64,000 nucleotides of DNA, from contig JAPFFF010000006.1 in the NCBI GenBank assembly GCA_039105265.1, positions 6,262,001 to 6,326,000 of the forward strand, given 5' to 3'. Origin of the DNA: Tritrichomonas musculus (taxonomy: Eukaryota; Parabasalia; Tritrichomonadida; Tritrichomonadidae). Shown here piece after piece: positions 46,566 to 61,500 of this stretch. A program made the position numbers and the translations under genes. The stretch's first letter is position 1; each line of letters opens with the position of its first letter. Below the pieces are notes generated by a model. That model was not told the origin of the DNA, did not search any database, and saw only the letters and a program-made list of their open reading frames with translations.

Positions 46566-49500
46566 ATGAATTCGCACCTTGGGGAAATTGAACACGTTAT
46601 TTGCCAACACCAAAATGTGCTCACCTCTTTATTCAATTTGCTCATAAAAGAGGAACCAAAATCTCATCTTGACATGGAAAAGCTTGAAGATCTTTCTCAA
46701 AAACTTTCCTCCATATCATCAATAACAGATAAAATTACTAGTCAAAGTATGGAATCAAGCAATTCGTTATACTATACTCCAGAACAACTGAAAACTACAC
46801 TTTCTTGCTTGAAATATGAGGTAAAAGCACTCAAAACCAAAGAACTAGAGAAAGAAAACGATCTTTCTTCAATTTATGATGAAATTTATCAAATGAAAAA
46901 AGATGTTACTCAACAGAAAAAATTATGGTCAGATTTTTATATAAACATTAATACTTTAATACCTTACAATGAGATGCTAGCTGACTCTTCGTATCCAGAT
47001 GCGCTTGAAGAAGTACGCGATCAGTTTGCACAAAACGTTCAGCTTCTTGTTGAATCTGTTTTGCCACCTTGCTCAAAACCTAGCCAGAAAGATTTAGCAA
47101 TCGAGGATAATCAAAGACAGTTAAAGGCTGAACATAAAGACGAAGGCTTTGCACAAGCAATGCTAGAACTTGAAAGGAGTGTAAAATGCTTAAAATACGA
47201 AGTTAAGCAGCTTAAACAACAGCAAATCCAAAGTAAAGATCAAGATCGTGAATTTCAACAAGAAATTGAGAATCTGCGAAAGCTTAATTTTCAAGGGGAG
47301 CAAAAAGATCAACAAACTGATACAAATAAAACAACTGAAAATATTAAAGAAGATATTTCAGAAATATCATCACAGCTCTCAGATCATTCAAGTAGTATTC
47401 GCTGTATTAAGTATGAGCTTAAGAAACTTCAAAAGAAAATTCAAGAAGCACCTGATGACAAATTCAAACTCAGTAGATATGACGACGTTAGAACTGAATT
47501 GAATGGTGATAATCAAGAAAATGAACTCATTTCATCCTTTCAGACTGAAATACAAAAATCAAAAACACGAATCGAGCAAAATGAATCACAAATTGATATT
47601 ATTAACAATCACGATAATTTAATTGATCAACATATATCTTCAATTGACAGTTCAATACAGAACTTTGAACAAAATAATCAAATTTATCAAAGGGAGCTTA
47701 AATGCTTGAAATTCGAAGTTAAGAAAATGAAAGAAGAACTTTCTAATAGCACACCCATTTTTGACAAATTTGACAATTGCACAAATCGTATTTCATCTTT
47801 AGAAGATTCATTTAACATAATTAAAAACGATTTTGAAGAAGTAAACCAGCAGAATGGAAGGACTTTCCATTGCTTAAAGCATGCATTGAAGAGTCTTTTA
47901 GTTAAAATAAATAAAGAAGAATTAAAAGAACAGCACAAGCAAGAGCAAGATCCTACTCTCCAGACACACAAAGTTCCATCTTCAGAAGAAGAAAAGGAAG
48001 AAATCGTTTCAGTAAAGTCCAAAGTTTCCGAACTTTACAGAATGATGAGATGTCTTAAATATGAAATTAAACAATTAAAAGAATGGAAGAACAATGAGTT
48101 TGCAAATAGAAGAGAAGCTGAAGAACTTACTGGCTTACCAGAAATTAATGCTACTTCCAATTTATCTGATGATAAATGCTTGACAAATATTGAAAATCAA
48201 ATAAATAAACTTGTTAAAGATAACATAGAAAAAGATAAAACAATTGCAGATATTCGAAATGTAATTAAATGTCTTAAGCATGAATTATTAAATACTAAAG
48301 CACAAACTAAGAACCTTACGACATCTCTCAAAGAAGGTTTTGAATCAGTTCGTCAGGATATTGAAGGTCTTAATATCATAGAACCAACTAAACCAGAAGA
48401 AAAGAGACTAGAAGAACTAAAGAATGAACTTAAGTGTCTCAAATATGAAATCAAGAAACTTAAAGAACGAAGCACGGACAAAGAACCAGGCAACAATATC
48501 CATGGCGATTATATAACAACAACTAGCGCTCAAGAACGTGAAATTGAGATCCTGGCAGAAAATAAACATATTGAAGATGAAATCAAAATGCTTAAGAATC
48601 AACTTAATAGTATCTTATCAAATACTAATCAAGATCAAGACTCAATGAATGAATCTCTTCGATGCCTTAAGCATGAAATAAAATTACTTAAGCAGCAGTT
48701 CCAATACACTCAAATACCATCAAGAGCGGATGAACACCTAGACAATTTGGCTAATACTATACAACAATTAAAAGATAATTATCAAACAAAATTCCAATCA
48801 CAAGAACAGCAAATAGAAGAAATCAATAATAAACAAAAAGATCAGCATCAATTGATAAATAATGTTCTTCAACTAATCGAAAAATCAAATTTGAACGAAA
48901 CTGATAATTTAGATTCAATCAAGCAACAATTCAAAGAATCTCTCAGTGAACTTCTTCAAAAGGAGCTCGAAGGGCGTAAAACACCGACAAATGAACAAGA
49001 AGAAATTCTACCTCAAGACCAAAGCGCTGATTCAGGAATATCAGGTTCGTTACAAGAATCTCAATTACAGACTGCTGGGCAACAAACTCCTATATTAAAT
49101 TTATCTGAAAAAGATTACCGAAAAGATGCCATCGAATTAAAAGAAACTTTAGATATATTAAAGAAAGAACTTGAAGATTCTAAATCTAAATTAATCGAAG
49201 TTAATGCCAATATGAAAGAAGATCTAGAAGCTCTTGAAAAGAAAATTTTTGATAAAATAAATAACTTATCAAGTGAAAGATCTAACTTTGAGAATAATCT
49301 TCGATGCTTTAAACACGAAATCAAATTACTCAAATCACGCGCATCTACCGAAGTCCCAACTAACGACGACTCTCTTCAAGAAGTCATTGACTCACAACAT
49401 AAGACCGACGAACTTCTCTCATCTCTTACTGATAAAGTCCATCAACACGATGACCTCTGGAAAGAAATGCTTGAATCGATCAACAAACTTACGAATGGAA

Positions 49501-52500
49501 CTAACCAAGAAGAAGAAGAAGTTCGTTCAGAATTCAAATCCTCACTCGAAAAACTTCTAGGACGAGAACATTCTGAAGAACAAAATAACCAACCCATGAC
49601 TGACCAAGAAGGACATCACCATCAAATTGTAGATATTATTGAACTTCCGAATGCATTACGCGAACTTCAAACCGAAATCGAAGAACTTCAACCACGACCA
49701 GAAGAAAAAGTCACAACAGAAGAACAATCTCACAAAGAAGAAGACGAAGCGATCAACGATCTCCAAGAACGAATGAATAAACAAGATAATGAACTTAAGT
49801 GTCTCAAATATGAAATCAAGAAACTCAAAGAACGACCAATCATTGATAATGTTATTCCTGCCAACATTGAAGAACGAGAAGCTGAAGTTCCAAGCGAAGT
49901 TCCACACAATGACGACGATCGACTTTCAGAACTTGAAGAATCACTCCGCTGCCTCAAACACGAAATCAAATTACTCAAATCGCGACCAATCTCCGCCATA
50001 CCAACCGAACGATCATCGGAAACCGCACCAGTGGAACGAGTTTCACAAGAACTTAACGCAATTAAATCCATTGTTGACTCGAACAATGCAGAACTTAACG
50101 AACAGAAAGAAGCACAAGAACTACTCAAATCCGAAATTGAATCTCTTAAAGCTCAACTCAAAGAAGAACAAGATAAATCTAATAAAGGAACAGAAGAACT
50201 TCCAATTTCACCAACCAATAATGAAGATGATCGATTTGAATCAATTGAAGAATCACTCCGCTGCCTCAAACACGAAATCAAATTACTCAAATCACAAGCA
50301 AACTCAGGAAGTACCACCTCTCCAATTGAAAACTCGACCGAAACTCCAACTGAAACCGAACCAGAACCAACACCACTCACACAAGAACCTGTTTCTTCCG
50401 AAGACATAGAATCTCTTAAATCTGAAATTGAAACCCTTAAGAACCAACTCACAGAAACTCAAATAAATATTTCTAAAGAACAAGAATCACTTATGGAAGA
50501 AGGACGAACCCTTTCAAGCCGAGTTAACTCAATTGAAGAACAAGAAGTTCAAGAAATTGAACGAATGAACGACGAAATCAATAAACTAAAGAATCTTATT
50601 GAAAACAACAAAGAAGAACTTAAGAATGAACTGGAACAATTATCAAGAGAGAACAAAGAAGAACTTAATCAAATTAAGCACGATTTCAATAACAACAATG
50701 ACCAAAATAAAGACTTTGAACAAAGTCCGTATAAATCGCCAATAGACAGTCAAGTTCAAGAAGAAATTGCCATTATGAAGAATGAACTTGAAGCTATCAA
50801 ATCCAATATATCTAAAGAAGAAGACAACATCAAAAATACTCTTCGTTGTCTTAAGCATGAATTATTAAATACTAAAGCACAAACTAAGAACCTTACGACA
50901 TCTCTCAAAGAAGGTTTTGAATCAGTTCGTCAGGATATTGAAGGTCTTAATATCATAGAACCAACTAAACCAGAAGAAAAGAGACTAGAAGAACTAAAGA
51001 ATGAACTTAAGTGTCTCAAATATGAAATCAAGAAACTCAAAGAACGACCAATTATTGATAATGTTATTCCTGCCAACATTGAAGAACGAGAAGCTGAAGT
51101 TCCAAGCGAAGTTCCACACAATGACGACGATCGACTTTCAGAACTTGAAGAATCACTCCGCTGCCTCAAACACGAAATCAAATTACTCAAATCGCGACCA
51201 ATCTCCGCCATACCAACCGAACGATCATCGGAAACCGCACCAGTGGAACGAGTTTCACAAGAACTTAACGCAATTAAATCCATTGTTGACTCGAACAATG
51301 CAGAACTTAACGAACAGAAAGAAGCACAAGAACTACTCAAATCCGAAATTGAATCTCTTAAAGCTCAACTCAAAGAAGAACAAGATAAATCCGATAAAGC
51401 AGCCGAATCACGATCCGAACAAGGCGAAGAAGCGATCAACGATCTCCAAGAACGAATGAACAAACAAGATAATGAACTTAAGTGTCTCAAATATGAAATC
51501 AAGAAACTCAAAGAACGACCAATTATTGATAATGTTATTCCTGCCAACATTGAAGAACGAGAAGCTGAAGTTCCAAGCGAAGTTCCACACAATGACGACG
51601 ATCGTCTTTCAGAACTTGAAGAATCACTCCGCTGCCTCAAACACGAAATCAAATTACTCAAATCGCGACCAATCTCCGCCATACCAACCGAACGATCATC
51701 GGAAACCGCACCAGTGGAACGAGTTTCACAAGAACTTAACGCAATTAAATCCATTGTTGACTCGAACAATGCAGAACTTAACGAACAGAAAGAAGCACAA
51801 GAACTACTCAAATCCGAAATTGAATCTCTTAAAGCTCAACTCAAAGAAGAACAAGATAAATCCGATAAAGCAGCCGAATCACGATCCGAACAAGGCGAAG
51901 AAGCGATCAACGATCTCCAAGAACGAATGAACAAACAAGATAATGAACTTAAGTGTCTCAAATATGAAATCAAGAAACTCAAAGAACGACCAATCATTGA
52001 TAATGTTATTCCTGCCAACATTGAAGAACGAGAAGCTGAAGTTCCAAGCGAAGTTCCACACAATGACGACGATCGACTTTCAGAACTTGAAGAATCACTC
52101 CGCTGCCTCAAACACGAAATCAAATTACTCAAATCACGCGCATCTACCGAAGTCCCAACTAACGACGACTCTCTTCAAGAAGTCATTGACTCACAACATA
52201 AGACCGACGAACTTCTCTCATCTCTTACTGATAAAGTCCATCAACACGATGACCTCTGGAAAGAAATGCTTGAATCGATCAACAAACTTACGAATGGAAC
52301 TAACCAAGAAGAAGAAGAAGTTCGTTCAGAATTCAAATCCTCACTCGAAAAACTTCTAGGACGAGAACATTCTGAAGAACAAAATAACCAACCCATGACT
52401 GACCAAGAAGGACATCACCATCAAATTGTAGATATTATTGAACTTCCGAATGCATTACGCGAACTTCAAACCGAAATCGAAGAACTTCAACCACGACCAG

Positions 52501-55500
52501 AAGAAAAAGTCACAACAGAAGAACAATCTCACAAAGAAGAAGACGAAGCGATCAACGATCTCCAAGAACGAATGAATAAACAAGATAATGAACTTAAGTG
52601 TCTCAAATATGAAATCAAGAAACTCAAAGAACGACCAATCATTGATAATGTTATTCCTGCCAACATTGAAGAACGAGAAGCTGAAGTTCCAAGCGAAGTT
52701 CCACACAATGACGACGATCGTCTTTCAGAACTTGAAGAATCACTCCGCTGCCTCAAACACGAAATCAAATTACTCAAATCACAAGCAAACTCACGAAGTA
52801 CCACCTCTCCAATTGAAAACTCGACCGAAACTCCAACTGAAACCGAACCAGAACCAACACCACTCACACAAGAACCTGTTTCTTCCGAAGACATAGAATC
52901 TCTTAAATCTGAAATTGAAACCCTTAAGAACCAACTCACAGAAACTCAAATAAATATTTCTAAAGAACAAGAATCACTTATGGAAGAAGGACGAACCCTT
53001 TCAAGCCGAGTTAACTCAATTGAAGAACAAGAAGTTCAAGAAATTGAACGAATGAACGACGAAATCAATAAACTAAAGAATCTTATTGAAAACAACAAAG
53101 AAGAACTTAAGAATGAACTGGAACAATTATCAAGAGAGAACAAAGAAGAACTTAATCAAATTAAGCACGATTTCAATAACAACAATGACCAAAATAAAGA
53201 CTTTGAACAAAGTCCGTATAAATCGCCAATAGACAGTCAAGTTCAAGAAGAAATTGCCATTATGAAGAATGAACTTGAAGCTATCAAATCCAATATATCT
53301 AAAGAAGAAGACAACATCAAAAATACTCTTCGTTGTCTTAAGCATGAATTATTAAATACTAAAGCACAAACTAAGAACCTTACGACATCTCTCAAAGAAG
53401 GTTTTGAATCAGTTCGTCAGGATATTGAAGGTCTTAATATCATAGAACCAACTAAACCAGAAGAAAAGAGACTAGAAGAACTAAAGAATGAACTTAAGTG
53501 TCTCAAATATGAAATCAAGAAACTCAAAGAACGACCAATTATTGATAATGTTATTCCTGCCAACATTGAAGAACGAGAAGCTGAAGTTCCAAGCGAAGTT
53601 CCACACAATGACGACGATCGACTTTCAGAACTTGAAGAATCACTCCGCTGCCTCAAACACGAAATCAAATTACTCAAATCGCGACCAATCTCCGCCATAC
53701 CAACCGAACGATCATCGGAAACCGCACCAGTGGAACGAGTTTCACAAGAACTTAACGCAATTAAATCCATTGTTGACTCGAACAATGCAGAACTTAACGA
53801 ACAGAAAGAAGCACAAGAACTACTCAAATCCGAAATTGAATCTCTTAAAGCTCAACTCAAAGAAGAACAAGATAAATCCGATAAAGCAGCCGAATCACGA
53901 TCCGAACAAGGCGAAGAAGCGATCAACGATCTCCAAGAACGAATGAACAAACAAGATAATGAACTTAAGTGTCTCAAATATGAAATCAAGAAACTCAAAG
54001 AACGACCAATCATTGATAATGTTATTCCTGCCAACATTGAAGAACGAGAAGCTGAAGTTCCAAGCGAAGTTCCACACAATGACGACGATCGACTTTCAGA
54101 ACTTGAAGAATCACTCCGCTGCCTCAAACACGAAATCAAATTACTCAAATCACGCGCATCTACCGAAGTCCCAACTAACGACGACTCTCTTCAAGAAGTC
54201 ATTGACTCACAACATAAGACCGACGAACTTCTCTCATCTCTTACTGATAAAGTCCATCAACACGATGACCTCTGGAAAGAAATGCTTGAATCGATCAACA
54301 AACTTACGAATGGAACTAACCAAGAAGAAGAAGAAGTTCGTTCAGAATTCAAATCCTCACTCGAAAAACTTCTAGGACGAGAACATTCTGAAGAACAAAA
54401 TAACCAACCCATGACTGACCAAGAAGGACATCACCATCAAATTGTAGATATTATTGAACTTCCGAATGCATTACGCGAACTTCAAACCGAAATCGAAGAA
54501 CTTCAACCACGACCAGAAGAAAAAGTCACAACAGAAGAACAATCTCACAAAGAAGAAGACGAAGCGATCAACGATCTCCAAGAACGAATGAATAAACAAG
54601 ATAATGAACTTAAGTGTCTCAAATATGAAATCAAGAAACTCAAAGAACGACCAATCATTGATAATGTTATTCCTGCCAACATTGAAGAACGAGAAGCTGA
54701 AGTTCCAAGCGAAGTTCCACACAATGACGACGATCGACTTTCAGAACTTGAAGAATCACTCCGCTGCCTCAAACACGAAATCAAATTACTCAAATCGCGA
54801 CCAATCTCCGCCATACCAACCGAACGATCATCGGAAACCGCACCAGTGGAACGAGTTTCACAAGAACTTAACGCAATTAAATCCATTGTTGACTCGAACA
54901 ATGCAGAACTTAACGAACAGAAAGAAGCACAAGAACTACTCAAATCCGAAATTGAATCTCTTAAAGCTCAACTCAAAGAAGAACAAGATAAATCTAATAA
55001 AGGAACAGAAGAACTTCCAATTTCACCAACCAATAATGAAGATGATCGATTTGAATCAATTGAAGAATCACTCCGCTGCCTCAAACACGAAATCAAATTA
55101 CTCAAATCACAAGCAAACTCAGGAAGTACCACCTCTCCAATTGAAAACTCGACCGAAACTCCAACTGAAACCGAACCAGAACCAACACCACTCACACAAG
55201 AACCTGTTTCTTCCGAAGACATAGAATCTCTTAAATCTGAAATTGAAACCCTTAAGAACCAACTCACAGAAACTCAAATAAATATTTCTAAAGAACAAGA
55301 ATCACTTATGGAAGAAGGACGAACCCTTTCAAGCCGAGTTAACTCAATTGAAGAACAAGAAGTTCAAGAAATTGAACGAATGAACGACGAAATCAATAAA
55401 CTAAAGAATCTTATTGAAAACAACAAAGAAGAACTTAAGAATGAACTGGAACAATTATCAAGAGAGAACAAAGAAGAACTTAATCAAATTAAGCACGATT

Positions 55501-58500
55501 TCAATAACAACAATGACCAAAATAAAGACTTTGAACAAAGTCCGTATAAATCGCCAATAGACAGTCAAGTTCAAGAAGAAATTGCCATTATGAAGAATGA
55601 ACTTGAAGCTATCAAATCCAATATATCTAAAGAAGAAGACAACATCAAAAATACTCTTCGTTGTCTTAAGCATGAATTATTAAATACTAAAGCACAAACT
55701 AAGAACCTTACGACATCTCTCAAAGAAGGTTTTGAATCAGTTCGTCAGGATATTGAAGGTCTTAATATCATAGAACCAACTAAACCAGAAGAAAAGAGAC
55801 TAGAAGAACTAAAGAATGAACTTAAGTGTCTCAAATATGAAATCAAGAAACTCAAAGAACGACCAATTATTGATAATGTTATTCCTGCCAACATTGAAGA
55901 ACGAGAAGCTGAAGTTCCAAGCGAAGTTCCACACAATGACGACGATCGACTTTCAGAACTTGAAGAATCACTCCGCTGCCTCAAACACGAAATCAAATTA
56001 CTCAAATCGCGACCAATCTCCGCCATACCAACCGAACGATCATCGGAAACCGCACCAGTGGAACGAGTTTCACAAGAACTTAACGCAATTAAATCCATTG
56101 TTGACTCGAACAATGCAGAACTTAACGAACAGAAAGAAGCACAAGAACTACTCAAATCCGAAATTGAATCTCTTAAAGCTCAACTCAAAGAAGAACAAGA
56201 TAAATCCGATAAAGCAGCCGAATCACGATCCGAACAAGGCGAAGAAGCGATCAACGATCTCCAAGAACGAATGAACAAACAAGATAATGAACTTAAGTGT
56301 CTCAAATATGAAATCAAGAAACTCAAAGAACGACCAATCATTGATAATGTTATTCCTGCCAACATTGAAGAACGAGAAGCTGAAGTTCCAAGCGAAGTTC
56401 CACACAATGACGACGATCGACTTTCAGAACTTGAAGAATCACTCCGCTGCCTCAAACACGAAATCAAATTACTCAAATCACGCGCATCTACCGAAGTCCC
56501 AACTAACGACGACTCTCTTCAAGAAGTCATTGACTCACAACATAAGACCGACGAACTTCTCTCATCTCTTACTGATAAAGTCCATCAACACGATGACCTC
56601 TGGAAAGAAATGCTTGAATCGATCAACAAACTTACGAATGGAACTAACCAAGAAGAAGAAGAAGTTCGTTCAGAATTCAAATCCTCACTCGAAAAACTTC
56701 TAGGACGAGAACATTCTGAAGAACAAAATAACCAACCCATGACTGACCAAGAAGGACATCACCATCAAATTGTAGATATTATTGAACTTCCGAATGCATT
56801 ACGCGAACTTCAAACCGAAATCGAAGAACTTCAACCACGACCAGAAGAAAAAGTCACAACAGAAGAACAATCTCACAAAGAAGAAGACGAAGCGATCAAC
56901 GATCTCCAAGAACGAATGAATAAACAAGATAATGAACTTAAGTGTCTCAAATATGAAATCAAGAAACTCAAAGAACGACCAATCATTGATAATGTTATTC
57001 CTGCCAACATTGAAGAACGAGAAGCTGAAGTTCCAAGCGAAGTTCCACACAATGACGACGATCGACTTTCAGAACTTGAAGAATCACTCCGCTGCCTCAA
57101 ACACGAAATCAAATTACTCAAATCGCGACCAATCTCCGCCATACCAACCGAACGATCATCGGAAACCGCACCAGTGGAACGAGTTTCACAAGAACTTAAC
57201 GCAATTAAATCCATTGTTGACTCGAACAATGCAGAACTTAACGAACAGAAAGAAGCACAAGAACTACTCAAATCCGAAATTGAATCTCTTAAAGCTCAAC
57301 TCAAAGAAGAACAAGATAAATCTAATAAAGGAACAGAAGAACTTCCAATTTCACCAACCAATAATGAAGATGATCGATTTGAATCAATTGAAGAATCACT
57401 CCGCTGCCTCAAACACGAAATCAAATTACTCAAATCACAAGCAAACTCAGGAAGTACCACCTCTCCAATTGAAAACTCGACCGAAACTCCAACTGAAACC
57501 GAACCAGAACCAACACCACTCACACAAGAACCTGTTTCTTCCGAAGACATAGAATCTCTTAAATCTGAAATTGAAACCCTTAAGAACCAACTCACAGAAA
57601 CTCAAATAAATATTTCTAAAGAACAAGAATCACTTATGGAAGAAGGACGAACCCTTTCAAGCCGAGTTAACTCAATTGAAGAACAAGAAGTTCAAGAAAT
57701 TGAACGAATGAACGACGAAATCAATAAACTAAAGAATCTTATTGAAAACAACAAAGAAGAACTTAAGAATGAACTGGAACAATTATCAAGAGAGAACAAA
57801 GAAGAACTTAATCAAATTAAGCACGATTTCAATAACAACAATGACCAAAATAAAGACTTTGAACAAAGTCCGTATAAATCGCCAATAGACAGTCAAGTTC
57901 AAGAAGAAATTGCCATTATGAAGAATGAACTTGAAGCTATCAAATCCAATATATCTAAAGAAGAAGACAACATCAAAAATACTCTTCGTTGTCTTAAGCA
58001 TGAATTATTAAATACTAAAGCACAAACTAAGAACCTTACGACATCTCTCAAAGAAGGTTTTGAATCAGTTCGTCAGGATATTGAAGGTCTTAATATCATA
58101 GAACCAACTAAACCAGAAGAAAAGAGACTAGAAGAACTAAAGAATGAACTTAAGTGTCTCAAATATGAAATCAAGAAACTCAAAGAACGACCAATTATTG
58201 ATAATGTTATTCATGCCAACATTGAAGAACGAGAAGCTGAAGTTCCAAGCGAAGTTCCACACAATGACGACGATCGACTTTCAGAACTTGAAGAATCACT
58301 CCGCTGCCTCAAACACGAAATCAAATTACTCAAATCGCGACCAATCTCCGCCATACCAACCGAACGATCATCGGAAACCGCACCAGTGGAACGAGTTTCA
58401 CAAGAACTTAACGCAATTAAATCCATTGTTGACTCGAACAATGCAGAACTTAACGAACAGAAAGAAGCACAAGAACTACTCAAATCCGAAATTGAATCTC

Positions 58501-61500
58501 TTAAAGCTCAACTCAAAGAAGAACAAGATAAATCCGATAAAGCAGCCGAATCACGATCCGAACAAGGCGAAGAAGCGATCAACGATCTCCAAGAACGAAT
58601 GAACAAACAAGATAATGAACTTAAGTGTCTCAAATATGAAATCAAGAAACTCAAAGAACGACCAATCATTGATAATGTTATTCCTGCCAACATTGAAGAA
58701 CGAGAAGCTGAAGTTCCAAGCGAAGTTCCACACAATGACGACGATCGACTTTCAGAACTTGAAGAATCACTCCGCTGCCTCAAACACGAAATCAAATTAC
58801 TCAAATCACGCGCATCTACCGAAGTCCCAACTAACGACGACTCTCTTCAAGAAGTCATTGACTCACAACATAAGACCGACGAACTTCTCTCATCTCTTAC
58901 TGATAAAGTCCATCAACACGATGACCTCTGGAAAGAAATGCTTGAATCGATCAACAAACTTACGAATGGAACTAACCAAGAAGAAGAAGAAGTTCGTTCA
59001 GAATTCAAATCCTCACTCGAAAAACTTCTAGGACGAGAACATTCTGAAGAACAAAATAACCAACCCATGACTGACCAAGAAGGACATCACCATCAAATTG
59101 TAGATATTATTGAACTTCCGAATGCATTACGCGAACTTCAAACCGAAATCGAAGAACTTCAACCACGACCAGAAGAAAAAGTCACAACAGAAGAACAATC
59201 TCACAAAGAAGAAGACGAAGCGATCAACGATCTCCAAGAACGAATGAATAAACAAGATAATGAACTTAAGTGTCTCAAATATGAAATCAAGAAACTCAAA
59301 GAACGACCAATCATTGATAATGTTATTCCTGCCAACATTGAAGAACGAGAAGCTGAAGTTCCAAGCGAAGTTCCACACAATGACGACGATCGACTTTCAG
59401 AACTTGAAGAATCACTCCGCTGCCTCAAACACGAAATCAAATTACTCAAATCGCGACCAATCTCCGCCATACCAACCGAACGATCATCGGAAACCGCACC
59501 AGTGGAACGAGTTTCACAAGAACTTAACGCAATTAAATCCATTGTTGACTCGAACAATGCAGAACTTAACGAACAGAAAGAAGCACAAGAACTACTCAAA
59601 TCCGAAATTGAATCTCTTAAAGCTCAACTCAAAGAAGAACAAGATAAATCCGATAAAGCAGCCGAATCACGATCCGAACAAGGCGAAGAAGCGATCAACG
59701 ATCTCCAAGAACGAATGAACAAACAAGATAATGAACTTAAGTGTCTCAAATATGAAATCAAGAAACTCAAAGAACGACCAATCATTGATAATGTTATTCC
59801 TGCCAACATTGAAGAACGAGAAGCTGAAGTTCCAAGCGAAGTTCCACACAATGACGACGATCGACTTTCAGAACTTGAAGAATCACTCCGCTGCCTCAAA
59901 CACGAAATCAAATTACTCAAATCACGCGCATCTACCGAAGTCCCAACTAACGACGACTCTCTTCAAGAAGTCATTGACTCACAACATAAGACCGACGAAC
60001 TTCTCTCATCTCTTACTGATAAAGTCCATCAACACGATGACCTCTGGAAAGAAATGCTTGAATCGATCAACAAACTTACGAATGGAACTAACCAAGAAGA
60101 AGAAGAAGTTCGTTCAGAATTCAAATCCTCACTCGAAAAACTTCTAGGACGAGAACATTCTGAAGAACAAAATAACCAACCCATGACTGACCAAGAAGGA
60201 CATCACCATCAAATTGTAGATATTATTGAACTTCCGAATGCATTACGCGAACTTCAAACCGAAATCGAAGAACTTCAACCACGACCAGAAGAAAAAGTCA
60301 CAACAGAAGAACAATCTCACAAAGAAGAAGACGAAGCGATCAACGATCTCCAAGAACGAATGAATAAACAAGATAATGAACTTAAGTGTCTCAAATATGA
60401 AATCAAGAAACTCAAAGAACGACCAATCATTGATAATGTTATTCCTGCCAACATTGAAGAACGAGAAGCTGAAGTTCCAAGCGAAGTTCCACACAATGAC
60501 GACGATCGACTTTCAGAACTTGAAGAATCACTCCGCTGCCTCAAACACGAAATCAAATTACTCAAATCGCGACCAATCTCCGCCATACCAACCGAACGAT
60601 CATCGGAAACCGCACCAGTGGAACGAGTTTCACAAGAACTTAACGCAATTAAATCCATTGTTGACTCGAACAATGCAGAACTTAACGAACAGAAAGAAGC
60701 ACAAGAACTACTCAAATCCGAAATTGAATCTCTTAAAGCTCAACTCAAAGAAGAACAAGATAAATCTAATAAAGGAACAGAAGAACTTCCAATTTCACTA
60801 ACCAATAATGAAGATGATCGATTTGAATCAATTGAAGAATCACTCCGCTGCCTCAAACACGAAATCAAATTACTCAAATCACAAGCAAACTCAGGAAGTA
60901 CCACCTCTCCAATTGAAAACTCGACCGAAACTCCAACTGAAACCGAACCAGAACCAACACCACTCACACAAGAACCTGTTTCTTCCGAAGACATAGAATC
61001 TCTTAAATCTGAAATTGAAACCCTTAAGAACCAACTCACAGAAACTCAAATAAATATTTCTAAAGAACAAGAATCACTTATGGAAGAAGGACGAACCCTT
61101 TCAAGCCGAGTTAACTCAATTGAAGAACAAGAAGTTCAAGAAATTGAACGAATGAACGACGAAATCAATAAACTAAAGAATCTTATTGAAAACAACAAAG
61201 AAGAACTTAAGAATGAACTGGAACAATTATCAAGAGAGAACAAAGAAGAACTTAATCAAATTAAGCACGATTTCAATAACAACAATGACCAAAATAAAGA
61301 CTTTGAACAAAGTCCGTATAAATCGCCAATAGACAGTCAAGTTCAAGAAGAAATTGCCATTATGAAGAATGAACTTGAAGCTATCAAATCCAATATATCT
61401 AAAGAAGAAGACAACATCAAAAATACTCTTCGTTGTCTTAAGCATGAATTATTAAATACTAAAGCACAAACTAAGAACCTTACGACATCTCTCAAAGAAG